A program made the translations under genes and the position numbers. From assembly GCF_011074885.1 (NCBI RefSeq), contig NC_054688.1, positions 1,550,001 to 1,614,000 of the forward strand: 64,000 nucleotides of DNA. Reading direction: 5' to 3'. This document shows, piece by piece, positions 19,609-28,627 of the stretch. Numbering within the stretch: position 1 is the first letter of the stretch; each line of letters starts with the position of its first letter. Source of the stretch: Brettanomyces bruxellensis. Lineage: Eukaryota > Ascomycota > Pichiomycetes > Pichiales > Pichiaceae. A model generated the notes under the pieces. The model made no database searches. It was not told the origin of the DNA and saw only the letters and a program-made list of their open reading frames with translations.

Positions 19609-21156
19609 ATGGGCAATAACACCTCGAAACCTGCAGACCCTTCCTATACTTACTGCTCTAGGGCAACTGCATCCAACGGAAAAGAAGATGATGAACTCGT
19701 CCTCAAATTGCAGAACATGCTCTTGAATGAAAATCCTGTTGATGCTTCGGATGAAGAGGGGTTTTCGGGCAGTGCTGGCTCTGAATCATCCAGCGATCCA
19801 ATCTCAGTTGATACATTGAATGAGTGGAATGAGGAATTGTTGTCAGACCCAAAGAACAAGCTTGCCCTCAACTGCTTCACGGGAAACGACATCAGAAAGA
19901 TCATCTCGAAAACTGCCAAGATGAACAAAAGCAACCAGGACTTGTTTAATGTGACTGTTAAGTACGAAGGAAAGCCAATCACGAACCAGAAGTCTTCGGG
20001 AAGATGTTGGTTGTTTGCCTCAACAAATGTGTTCAAGGAGTTTATCAAGGCCAAGTTCAACCTGGAGGAGTTCGAATTCTCACAGAACTACCTCTTCTTT
20101 TATGACAAGTTGGAAAAGTGCAACTGGTTCTTGAACAGGATCCTTGAGTCGTCCGATGAGGATATTGACTCTCGTTTGGTCCAGTTTCTTCTCCAGATGC
20201 CAGAGAACGATGGCGGTCAATGGGACATGGTCGTGAACCTTGTCTCCAGGTACGGACTTGTGCCTAAGACGGCATACAACGACTCTGCATCGTCATTGAA
20301 TTCCAGCCCTCTAAATTACTTGGTGAGTGAGAAATTGCGCGAGTATGCACTAATCTTGAGAAAGCTGAAGCGCGATGAGAGCGAGAAGTTCGAGGATGGA
20401 GAGGAGGGACTAGCTGCGTCGATCGCCGCCGCCAAGAAGTCGATGTTGCAGCAGATATACAACATTCTTGCACTCACGCTTGGTGTTCCTCCTAAGCCAG
20501 ACGAGAAGTTTGTCTGGGAGTACAAGGATAAGGACGGGAATTACGGCCGCATCAACACCACTCCGGTGGGATTCTACACGGATGTTTTGGGCTTTAAAGC
20601 CGACGAGTACTTCTCGTTGATCAACGACCCAAGAAATGTCGAGGGTTTGTACACTGTGGACAAGTTGGGCAATATCGAGGGTGGAAAACCCATCGAGTAC
20701 GTCAACACGTCCATTTCGAACTTGAAGCAGGCAGCAATCGCCATGTTGCAGGACAATCATCCTGTCTTCTTCGGTTCAGACGTTGGAAAATTTGAAGATA
20801 CATCGATCGGTCTTTTGGACACCAAGTCTTGGGACTACAAGCTTGGTTTTGGAACAGACATGAACTTGTCCAAGAAGCAGAGGTTGCTCACCGGCTCCTC
20901 CCAGATGACCCATGCCATGGTCTTGACAGGTGTCCATCTTGTTGATGGAAAGCCAATCCGGTGGAGAGTTGAGAATTCCTGGGGTGAATACGGCCCACAT
21001 AAGGGCTATTTTGTGATGAGTGACCGCTGGTTCAACGAGTACGTTTTCCAGATTGTCACAAGTGCCAAATACGCCGACAAGAAACTCGTCGATTTCTGGA
21101 AGAGCAAGGACTACAAAGTTCTTCCATACTACGACCCAATGGGTGCACTCGCTTGA
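19609..21156 (+). CDS. LAP3: Bleomycin hydrolase / cysteine aminopeptidase (Lap3/Gal6/Blh1)
   Basis: Cytosolic C1-family cysteine peptidase that forms a barrel hexamer with internal active sites; it has aminopeptidase and homocysteine-thiolactonase activity. The 515-residue protein carries Cys133 in NQKSSGRCWLFAS, His435 in MTHAMVLTG and Asn456 in RVENSWGEYG, the complete triad. Other family blocks are present (QNYLFFYDKLEK, DGGQWDM, SLINDPRN). The frame extends upstream only from a TTG; the first ATG is 19609. This gives MGNNTSKP, a good N-myristoylation context instead of the mitochondrial-type leader of S. cerevisiae Lap3. The protein ends in DPMGALA; S. cerevisiae Lap3 ends in GALAK and trims the final Lys itself, so this copy is encoded already ending at Ala. 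Confidence 0.95.
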   Translation: MGNNTSKPADPSYTYCSRATASNGKEDDELVLKLQNMLLNENPVDASDEEGFSGSAGSESSSDPISVDTLNEWNEELLSDPKNKLALNCFTGNDIRKIISKTAKMNKSNQDLFNVTVKYEGKPITNQKSSGRCWLFASTNVFKEFIKAKFNLEEFEFSQNYLFFYDKLEKCNWFLNRILESSDEDIDSRLVQFLLQMPENDGGQWDMVVNLVSRYGLVPKTAYNDSASSLNSSPLNYLVSEKLREYALILRKLKRDESEKFEDGEEGLAASIAAAKKSMLQQIYNILALTLGVPPKPDEKFVWEYKDKDGNYGRINTTPVGFYTDVLGFKADEYFSLINDPRNVEGLYTVDKLGNIEGGKPIEYVNTSISNLKQAAIAMLQDNHPVFFGSDVGKFEDTSIGLLDTKSWDYKLGFGTDMNLSKKQRLLTGSSQMTHAMVLTGVHLVDGKPIRWRVENSWGEYGPHKGYFVMSDRWFNEYVFQIVTSAKYADKKLVDFWKSKDYKVLPYYDPMGALA

Positions 21157-21197
21157 TGTGCTTGCACTGCCTGCCGTTGGTTCTTCTCGTATCATTT

Positions 21198-21211
21198 CCC
21201 CCCCCCCCCCC
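21198..21211. repeat. Poly-C run (14 C)
   Basis: A homopolymer of C in the convergent 3' space between LAP3 and IRS4, unusual in this AT-rich sequence and a likely site of length variation or assembly error. Confidence 0.8.
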
Positions 21212-21284
21212 ATGTGGTCTCTTTTTTTTCTTCTTTTTCCTGTTACTGCTTCCATTCATCTCTATTAAATAAAATACTACCTTA

Positions 21285-23003
21285 CTATATCTTCCCCACC
21301 ACTTTGCTCAGCATCTTCTTCCTCATGTGGTGCTTCAACCGCCTGGCATCAAACGCCCCTGTAGACTCCACGCTGTCCCAAACGCTCAGCTCGATCTCCT
21401 TTGGAAGCTTCCTGCCATAAAGACACTGATCCACCATCCACATTCCTACGAGAAACTCAGTCTCGGTGAGCGTCCCGTCGTCGAATGTCGACGCGTCGCT
21501 TGTATCGCTCTCCGTTATTCCGGGTTCGAACCTTGCTGTGAGCACTTTACTCCGGTGAGCCATAATCATGTTCCAAATCTGCGCCAACATCTCGTCACTG
21601 AGCCTTGATCTCCGCCAAATCTCGCGGACCACAATACCTACAATGCGGTCTTTCGGGAGGTACTTCGAGAAATCCGGAATACACCGATCCTCTCCTGTCT
21701 GCCTCGTTTCTCTTAGCTTTTCGTATTCTTTTAAATATGCGTTCTTATTTGCTTTCCATACCATGTCATACGACTCCTTCTCCTCCTCAGTCACGTAGCT
21801 CGATGCCTTGTGATGCTTCCAGGGCTTACGCTCATCAAATTCCTTTAGATGGCTTTTTCTGTGCCTCTTGCTTTGTTTTTTGCTGTCTCGTAATGTTGTA
21901 CGGAATACAAGTGGACTCTCTTTACTGCCGTCAGACGGTTGTTGGCCGCTATCAATGGAAATCACACTCGACTCTCTTCTTTCCGGTGAACTTCTTCCGC
22001 TGTCATAACTTAAATTTTCTTGCGAGTCGCCTTTCTGGAAACCAAGCATCCTGGAAAGCCCCTGTGTGTGGTAATAATGATGGTGGTGATGGTGTCGCTT
22101 GTAGACCGGATCCTCTAGGATCATGCCGGAGACTATAGTATAGTTGGGGACATCCATCTTCGAACCCACGTCCGATTCCTCGTCGCTGTCCTCATCCGAG
22201 CCAGTCAAAAGTTGCTGCGATGAAATGTTGTGCTTGCCATACTCGTAAGGAGACGGTGATAGCAGCTTCTCCGTTCCCCTTAGTGTCAGTAACGGTTTTC
22301 TCTGGGCCTCGATCAAGTTGTCGGCCCTCCCTATATCGTTAATCGTCTCTGTAGAGTCAACTGGAGGTGGCTTTCTTCTGGATCTCAAATTTGTACTTGA
22401 ACCCCTCCGGCCACTTTCCGGCTCTATTATGCTTGACCCGGACCTACTTTGACTATCGTGCGCCAATTCATCCGATGATATAGCAAGCATCTCCATCTGG
22501 CTGCCCAATTCTTCGTCATCAACAGGGATTTCATCATTAAAATCAGAACTGTCTGTTGAGTCTGCTTCCACGGCACTTTCGCACTTTATTGTAGGTCTGC
22601 AAAGGTTTTCCTTATCCGGCGGAAGATCCCAAAGGGTCTGTAGCATTTCTGACGAACCCACAGACTCATTCTGATACTCATGTTGCTTGCTTGCAGTAAT
22701 ATAGGCTCTTCGGACAGTCTGCCCGTATCTATACGAGCTGTTTTCTCCTCTACGATCATGTTGAACACTTTGCCGAGTCTCCTCAGATTTTGCAGCGCAT
22801 ACTCTTGCCGCCAATGATGCCGCGGTCAATGCATCAGATGAACTTGTCTTGTTTAGCTCATTCCAAGTCTGTCTCTTGCCAGATCGAAATCCACTGAAAT
22901 GTAAGTTTGGCGTCGAGATGTTTCTAGAATGACCCATTCTTGGCCTCGTCAATCCCGAATACGGCACTCCATTGTCAAAAGATCTATCGGCTGAGGTCCC
23001 CAT
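21285..23003 (-). CDS. IRS4: EH-domain protein, Irs4/Tax4 family
   Basis: Irs4 and Tax4 are EH-domain proteins that bind and activate the phosphoinositide phosphatase Inp51, and act in PtdIns(4,5)P2 control, cell-wall integrity signalling and autophagy. The 572-residue protein starts at ATG 23003. The first ~370 residues are Ser/acidic low-complexity, including a His run (KRHHHHHHYYH). Residues ~385-420 are basic (SKKQSKRHRKSHLKEF). The last ~130 form the EH domain: VWKANKNAYLKEYEKLRETR, then DRIVGIVVREIWRRSRLSDEM (first helix-loop), and TETEFLVGMWMVDQCLYGRK, nearly diagnostic for Irs4/Tax4. S. cerevisiae has the two as duplicates; a single pre-duplication ortholog is expected here. Confidence 0.85.
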   Translation of the reverse strand: MGTSADRSFDNGVPYSGLTRPRMGHSRNISTPNLHFSGFRSGKRQTWNELNKTSSSDALTAASLAARVCAAKSEETRQSVQHDRRGENSSYRYGQTVRRAYITASKQHEYQNESVGSSEMLQTLWDLPPDKENLCRPTIKCESAVEADSTDSSDFNDEIPVDDEELGSQMEMLAISSDELAHDSQSRSGSSIIEPESGRRGSSTNLRSRRKPPPVDSTETINDIGRADNLIEAQRKPLLTLRGTEKLLSPSPYEYGKHNISSQQLLTGSDEDSDEESDVGSKMDVPNYTIVSGMILEDPVYKRHHHHHHYYHTQGLSRMLGFQKGDSQENLSYDSGRSSPERRESSVISIDSGQQPSDGSKESPLVFRTTLRDSKKQSKRHRKSHLKEFDERKPWKHHKASSYVTEEEKESYDMVWKANKNAYLKEYEKLRETRQTGEDRCIPDFSKYLPKDRIVGIVVREIWRRSRLSDEMLAQIWNMIMAHRSKVLTARFEPGITESDTSDASTFDDGTLTETEFLVGMWMVDQCLYGRKLPKEIELSVWDSVESTGAFDARRLKHHMRKKMLSKVVGKI

Positions 23004-23569
23004 ATGTTTTTTGGAACGGTTTCTATGTTTTGGTCAGTGTTCTTTTGCTTGGCACATTCAGATAACCCTGGGATGAGAAATAATGTCTTGTGTAGACTTG
23101 CCAAGCACTACTGAACCGGTTAAGACTGAAACAAATACACCTGCTTATGCAATTCAAGATTTATAATGTATTATGGTGGCACAAAAGTACGAGCTTGCAT
23201 CAAGGTATGGGCATGTGTGAAAGGACGTGCCCGCATCAGGTTTGTTACTGATCTGTAATATTATGGAATGAGGAGAAAGGAGAAGAAATCTGTAAGGTTC
23301 CCAGCATTCCGCGTCTATCGACCCGGTCTCTCAAGGAGAAAGAAAAAATATAATAAAAAGCCAGGCGCTCAATAAAAATAAAAAATAAAAAAAGTGAGAA
23401 ATCAAAACGGTGAAAATTCTTCAGCCAACATCTTGATGCGGTACATAACTACACACATTCTTACAAAATTTACTCGGCCTTCTTCTTTTCCCCAGTGATT
23501 TTCTGTGTCGCAGTCGATATAGAATTCACCAACAATAGTTTTCTAACAGAAACCGTGTTCGCAGCAGTC
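23004..23569. promoter_or_regulatory. Divergent promoter region of IRS4 and HMT1
   Basis: 566 bp between divergent genes. Contains A-rich tracts at ~23340-23405 and TGAAAATTC at 23412. No further motifs recognised and no gene. Confidence 0.45.
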
Positions 23570-24616
23570 ATGCCCGCCGAGACTTTGGAAAGTGTTACAG
23601 ACCCAAGCAAGCTGCCCTACTGGGAGCAGCATTATTTTGGATCATATGATCACTTCAGTATTCACGAAGAGATGCTCAAGGACAGAGTCAGAACTCTGTC
23701 GTACAAAAATGCGATTATGCGCAATAGACATCTTTTCAAGGGCAAGACTGTCTTGGATGTGGGATGTGGAACAGGTATTCTTTCCATGTTTGCTGCACAG
23801 GCTGGTGCTAAGCACGTTTATGCTGTTGATATGTCCAGTATTATCGAGATGGCCAAGAAAATTGTTGACTTGAATGGGTTTTCTGGCAAGATCACTCTCT
23901 TGAGAGGAAAATTAGAGGACATGGAGCTCCCTTGTGGAAAAGTTGACATTATCATCAGTGAGTGGATGGGTTACTTCCTACTTTACGAATCCATGCTGGA
24001 CACCGTTTTATACGCCAGAGACCACTTTCTCAAGGAAGGAGGCTTGATCTTCCCTGATAAGGCCTCTATTCACGTTGCTTTGGTTGAGGATGGTGAGTAC
24101 AAGGATGATAAAATACATTTCTGGGAGTGCAAGGATCGTCTTTATGGCTTTGACTACTCGCCCTTCGTTGAAATTGCAATGGAAGATCCCCTGGTGGACA
24201 CAGTCAACAATAGATCGGTTGTCTCGACACACCACAAGCTTATAGAGTTTGACTTGAACCATGTCAAGAAGTCGCAACTTTCTTTCAAGCGGAACTTCCA
24301 GGTTAGAGCAAATAGAAGAGATATGGCTCACGGATTATTAGCATGGTTTGACATTGTCTTTCCTTCTGACTCCCCAAAGAACGTTGTTAGATTTTCCACG
24401 GGTCCGCATGCCTCCTACACGCATTGGAAGCAGACTTTGTTCTACTTCGATGATGTTCTGGAGCTTGACAAGGGTGATATTATCAGTGGCTCTCTTTCGT
24501 GCAAACCAAATAAGCATAACAATAGGGATCTTGACATTGAAATCAACTATGATTTCAAGGCAAATGGAGACCAGAAAAGGTCTGCCAAAAATGGTCGTAT
24601 ATACCGTCTTCGTTAA
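23570..24616 (+). CDS. HMT1: Protein arginine methyltransferase 1
   Basis: Type I PRMT that makes monomethyl and asymmetric dimethylarginine in RGG-rich RNA-binding proteins such as Npl3, affecting nuclear export. The 348-residue protein equals S. cerevisiae Hmt1 in length. It shows the N-terminal EQHYFGSYDHFSIHEEML helix, SAM-binding motif I VLDVGCGTGILS, post-I AVDMSS, the double-E loop SEWMGYFLLYE, and the THW loop YTHWKQT. The frame extends upstream to a GTG at 23495, but family length and alignment support ATG 23570. CTG in DPLVDTV sits where S. cerevisiae has Ile, supporting CTG=Leu. Confidence 0.96.
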   Translation: MPAETLESVTDPSKLPYWEQHYFGSYDHFSIHEEMLKDRVRTLSYKNAIMRNRHLFKGKTVLDVGCGTGILSMFAAQAGAKHVYAVDMSSIIEMAKKIVDLNGFSGKITLLRGKLEDMELPCGKVDIIISEWMGYFLLYESMLDTVLYARDHFLKEGGLIFPDKASIHVALVEDGEYKDDKIHFWECKDRLYGFDYSPFVEIAMEDPLVDTVNNRSVVSTHHKLIEFDLNHVKKSQLSFKRNFQVRANRRDMAHGLLAWFDIVFPSDSPKNVVRFSTGPHASYTHWKQTLFYFDDVLELDKGDIISGSLSCKPNKHNNRDLDIEINYDFKANGDQKRSAKNGRIYRLR

Positions 24617-24919
24617 ATCTTTCCAGTTACTTTCTCTTTCTTATAAATTCCGTGTTATTATTAAATTCTGTTAGAATTCACCTTCTTTACTACTATACCA
24701 TTGAATTTGTTTTTTAGGTTTTCTTATAGATTCTACAAATAGAGCGCTTTGCTTTTAGGGAGTTACTTTTTAATTTGTTGTATTACGACGCTTTGTTTTG
24801 TCGTACTCCCCAAATTTCGTTTTATTGGGGCTTTCTTGTTTTACTCAACTGTTTTTGAAATTTCCGTTTTAAAAATGGTATGCATATGTACTTGGACTAT
24901 TGTTATTTAGTATTAATCC
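24617..24919. other. HMT1 3' region
   Basis: AT-rich with T-runs; presumably contains the HMT1 polyadenylation region. No gene seen. Confidence 0.45.
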
Positions 24920-25115
24920 TGTTAAAGTTAGTGTTGCCAGATTTATATAGTATTTCGATTTTTATTGTAGTATGGAATAAAGAGTATGTGTAATGATATA
25001 CAAAAGGGAATATCTTCACTTTATATAGATGTAGTTCTCCTATTAATCAGGTGGTATAACAATACCATCTTTCTTTACTTGAACTCCATTATTGGAGAGC
25101 TTCATTGTTTTGACA
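24920..25115 (+). mobile_element. Solo LTR-like repeat, family D copy 2
   Basis: 196 bp, begins TGTTAAAG and ends TTTTGACA (TG...CA rule). It matches 11913-12105 with about 90% identity by eye. Five bases before it are AATCC and five after it AATTC, an imperfect candidate target duplication. Both copies contain TATATAG near the left end and a small inverted repeat around GGTATAACAATACC. Confidence 0.65.
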
Positions 25116-25870
25116 AATTCTTATAGCCAAGTATGTTTGTTCGGTTATTTTGGTCTATCTGGTTTTTAATGGTCAAACCATTAATGGTGCAGTTTCCGTT
25201 CCCGCATGATTCTTTGATAATTCTTAATGTTTCACACAACTCATCACATTTTTATTCATTTAAACAGGTGCAAATTAGGTGTTAGTACTTTAATAAAAGC
25301 ATAGTTTGCTCATTCAAAGTTTGAAGATTTGGCTGTAGTGCGGATAAATCTCGAAATACTCAGAAACTTGTTTAACAATATACAATAATTTATATTTAAA
25401 TGAATACCGAATAGCACACCATAGGATAATATAAGCTAATTAATAAAAAATTACTAAAATAATCGGAGATACACAAGCCAATTAATGTGATAACTACTAC
25501 TTTCTCTGGCGATGCCAAATTATAACATTAAAAGAATAATTGTCTGAATTTCATATATTTTGATATGATTTTTTGCAATAACTGACACTTAAATGCAAAC
25601 TATGTAATTTTCTTACTTTAATTTGAACACAACAAGTAAATATTTAGGAATATCTAGGTATTACTTTGAGTAACATCGGCTTGAAAAAAGTTACCACAGT
25701 CCTTAAAATATTTTGTCTATTTGTTCACCAAAAGTTTCCCAATTCAGTGTCTAAGTCAGTAAAAAACATTTTCTATGATGAAAAATTTCGGCTCAATAAA
25801 TCAAATCTTCTAAACCTGGATTACTAAAGGAACTTCATAGCTAACTTCAACAAACAAAAGAACCGGAACT
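25116..25870. promoter_or_regulatory. BCD1 upstream region with RRPE-like element
   Basis: AT-rich spacer without a recognisable gene. TGAAAAATTT at 25779-25788, 83 bp before the BCD1 ATG, matches the ribosome-biogenesis RRPE motif. Confidence 0.5.
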
Positions 25871-27184
25871 ATGGAGGGGAATGTTGGAAGCGAAGAGAAA
25901 GAACAAGATTGCTCTGTGTGCCATGTAAATAAATCAAAATACATGTGTCCTAGTTGTGGAACTAGAACGTGCTCATTGAACTGCTTTAAGAGGCACAAGT
26001 TACAGATGAACTGTACAGGGAAAAGCGATGTCACATTAAATAAAACAAGGTACGCTCCGAAGGGACAGATCACGAACCTCTCTGTTCAAAGGGATTACAA
26101 TTTTTTGATGAAAATGGATAGAAACTTAAAAGTCAGTGAAGAAGACCTTGCAGACAACATTATCGTAAAAACACATAAAAGAAACAACAGAAGGCAATTC
26201 GACTGGAGGAGAAACAAGAGAAGAGTCACGGAGCGCTATGATTTTACAGATGATAGGAATAGGACTGTTAGGAACGGAATCGTAATTAAAAGACAGCCGA
26301 TTGGAATGTCCAGGCAGAGGCTTAATCGATCATACTTTGATCAGCAGATGAATAAGTTCTTTTGGACAATCGAGTGGATTTTGATTGATAATACAATGAA
26401 ACAGCTGGATAGAATCGTCACATTTAAGAATAATGACTCTGCTAATTTGGGCGAAATACTTCCCTATAAGTGGCTTGAAAAGAAAATATTACATAATGAT
26501 GTCAGCACGCAGGAAGATAAACATAATGATAGCAATGACAATGAAGAAGATAGCAAGAAAACTCAGCCAAAGTGTTTGAATGGTGATATTCACTGCTTTG
26601 TCAACCCTTTTGATCGGAGGGGAACTCTAATAGAAATCAGTACTGATAAATCAATAGGAGAAAGCTTAGCTGGGATGCAATTTATAGAATTTCCGACTGT
26701 GTACATATGTGAGTCAGATGATATCAAAAAAGATGGACTGGAATTAAAGACACTAAATCAAGTGGAGGTGAATGCTGCACCAGAGCAAGCTCTAGAACAA
26801 CATTCGAATTTGAATAATGGATTTAGTTCAGATCTTTTGGGGAATTATACATCTGGAAGCGACTCATCAGACAATGAGCCTCCAGAAGAATCAAGTACAA
26901 GAACAAATACTGGGGTCAGTATTGGTGCCGCGCCTTCTGCACAAAAGCCCGGCATAGAGGTGGCTAATTTAGGTAGCGGTGATGTGGATGAAAAACCAGA
27001 TGATAAGCATAACAATCAGACAAGCACAAAAGATCAATTTAGTGATTCGGCAGATGGAAAAGCAAAAAATAAAGATGATGCTGATCCAGAAGAGTCTTCT
27101 TCTCATAAGATCAGTAATAAGGAGAGGGAAGAAGAAAAAGAAGAAGAAGAAGATACAAACTACTGTCCACCAGAGACGATATAA
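25871..27184 (+). CDS. BCD1: Box C/D snoRNP assembly factor Bcd1 (zf-HIT)
   Basis: Needed for box C/D snoRNA accumulation and snoRNP assembly. The 437-residue protein has a zf-HIT domain at residues ~14-48 with CSVCHVNKSKYMCPSCGTRT then CSLNCFKRHKLQMNC, giving the C-x2-C...C-x2-C...C-x3-C...H-x3/4-C pattern. A basic region follows (RRQFDWRRNKRR) and then the conserved Bcd1 segment with MSRQRLNRSYFD and FFWTIEWIL. The C-terminal third is Ser/Asp/Glu-rich and disordered, ending in an acidic run. ATG 25871 is the natural start. It lies convergent with IPI1, another ribosome-biogenesis gene. Confidence 0.88.
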   Translation: MEGNVGSEEKEQDCSVCHVNKSKYMCPSCGTRTCSLNCFKRHKLQMNCTGKSDVTLNKTRYAPKGQITNLSVQRDYNFLMKMDRNLKVSEEDLADNIIVKTHKRNNRRQFDWRRNKRRVTERYDFTDDRNRTVRNGIVIKRQPIGMSRQRLNRSYFDQQMNKFFWTIEWILIDNTMKQLDRIVTFKNNDSANLGEILPYKWLEKKILHNDVSTQEDKHNDSNDNEEDSKKTQPKCLNGDIHCFVNPFDRRGTLIEISTDKSIGESLAGMQFIEFPTVYICESDDIKKDGLELKTLNQVEVNAAPEQALEQHSNLNNGFSSDLLGNYTSGSDSSDNEPPEESSTRTNTGVSIGAAPSAQKPGIEVANLGSGDVDEKPDDKHNNQTSTKDQFSDSADGKAKNKDDADPEESSSHKISNKEREEEKEEEEDTNYCPPETI

Positions 27185-27262
27185 ACGAGTTGCAGAGGTA
27201 GTCTGCCTATATAGATATATTATTTTTGATGTCTAATGTACACAGAAGTCGGAACCCGGCTG

Positions 27263-28378
27263 CTAATCGCTTTCGGCAAGAAGATACTCCTTTTTTATAG
27301 ACTGGTAATCACCTAACAAAGCTTTTGACTTACCTGCTAGCACCCTGTTGTCTTCTTTAGATAACTCTTTGAGTCCCTCTTCTAAACCGTCTCCAAACAC
27401 TTCACATAGCATCTTAATTCTATTTTCACGGTCTTCTGTGGAGAGCTCTTCGTAATCAATACCGCCAGATTTATTGGCAGATGTCCCACTGAAGGCTGAA
27501 AGATTACTGCTGAAGTGTATTTCTGTGAAAAGCTTCAAGGCAGAGTATGGATTCGGTTCTTCGGGAAGCATATACAAAGATGTAAACGGATGTATTTGAA
27601 GCGATGATTCCTCCTTTGGTTTTCCGTCTTTGCCAACAGGATTTAGGCATCCGAGCCTGATCATTCGAGCAAGAACTGTGATTTCTTCAACTCGACTCTT
27701 GGAAAGATTCTTTGACATCAATTCGGAAGAACTTTCTCGAACGACAATAGTCTTGCCTTTTCCAGAGTCGTCTGCTCTGCTGGTCCAGTTCATGAGGATC
27801 ATAAAGTTTCGAAGCAACTTAAACCAGCTGGATTTAACGACGAATGGTGAGATACGCTCGTCTGATAAAAGGCAGTTAAGATATTTTATGCTATCCTTAC
27901 GTATGGCCGGCACCAAATGCGTCATTGCTGAATTAACAAAAAGAAGAAATGTATTGAGATGAAGAACGAAGCCATCTGTTTCACCCAGTTCTATAAGCTT
28001 ACTCCAAAGATCAAGATTCATCTCTCTCATAGTACGTGATCTATCAATTATTAAAAGAGCTGAAACCTTGAGAATTTCATCCATGTGACCAGACAGGCCA
28101 TCACGCTGAGTAGACATATCATGCAAAATTTCAGACATAATGGCCTTTCGTGAGTTCAAATTGGTCGTAGGTTTCTTTAGAATCGACAGTTTCTTCTTAA
28201 ATGCCTCATCATCGGTTTCATTTGATGATAAGGTCTTTCGTTGGTTAAGACTAATGCTCCGAACTTTAAATGAGGCATCTGTCTGGTTTGCTCTTCTAGG
28301 GGCAAGCTTTCCCACCTTAAGCTTTCGTTTTGCAAAATCCTTTTGCTTCTGCTTCTTGTGTCTGTTTGAAGATCCCAT
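27263..28378 (-). CDS. IPI1: Ipi1, Rix1-complex subunit for 60S maturation
   Basis: Ipi1 is part of the nuclear Rix1-Ipi1-Ipi3 complex, needed for ITS2 processing of 27SB pre-rRNA and also linked to pre-replicative complexes. The 371-residue protein starts at ATG 28378 with the basic leader MGSSNRHKKQKQKDFAKRKL, followed by the family block KVGKLAPRRANQTDASFKVRS (K-VGK...N-TD--FK-RSI) and an all-helical HEAT-like body. Length is close to S. cerevisiae Ipi1 (about 334). It diverges from BRL1 across a 249-bp shared promoter. Confidence 0.88.
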   Translation of the reverse strand: MGSSNRHKKQKQKDFAKRKLKVGKLAPRRANQTDASFKVRSISLNQRKTLSSNETDDEAFKKKLSILKKPTTNLNSRKAIMSEILHDMSTQRDGLSGHMDEILKVSALLIIDRSRTMREMNLDLWSKLIELGETDGFVLHLNTFLLFVNSAMTHLVPAIRKDSIKYLNCLLSDERISPFVVKSSWFKLLRNFMILMNWTSRADDSGKGKTIVVRESSSELMSKNLSKSRVEEITVLARMIRLGCLNPVGKDGKPKEESSLQIHPFTSLYMLPEEPNPYSALKLFTEIHFSSNLSAFSGTSANKSGGIDYEELSTEDRENRIKMLCEVFGDGLEEGLKELSKEDNRVLAGKSKALLGDYQSIKKEYLLAESD

Positions 28379-28627
28379 AATAGAAGTTAAATGTCACACT
28401 CTGTGTATATTGACGGTGCAAGTATGAGAAAGGGAAGAGAGCACATAATCTGTCTGGAGAGCGGTAAAATTTGACGAACTGAAAAATTGCAAAAAAAAAA
28501 AAAAATTATGGAGATCTGTCAACAGTGGGGATGCATTCGTGTAAATACATTCTTTGACAAATTGATTGCTTCTATTCTGGCAACGCTTTAGCCACTTTTG
28601 CTTAATCAGCCAAAATAAAGTATCAGA
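28379..28627. promoter_or_regulatory. Bidirectional promoter of IPI1 and BRL1
   Basis: Contains TGAAAAATTG at 28480-28489 (RRPE-like, 102 bp from the IPI1 ATG) and a poly-A run at ~28491-28505 suited to a nucleosome-free region. Confidence 0.45.
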
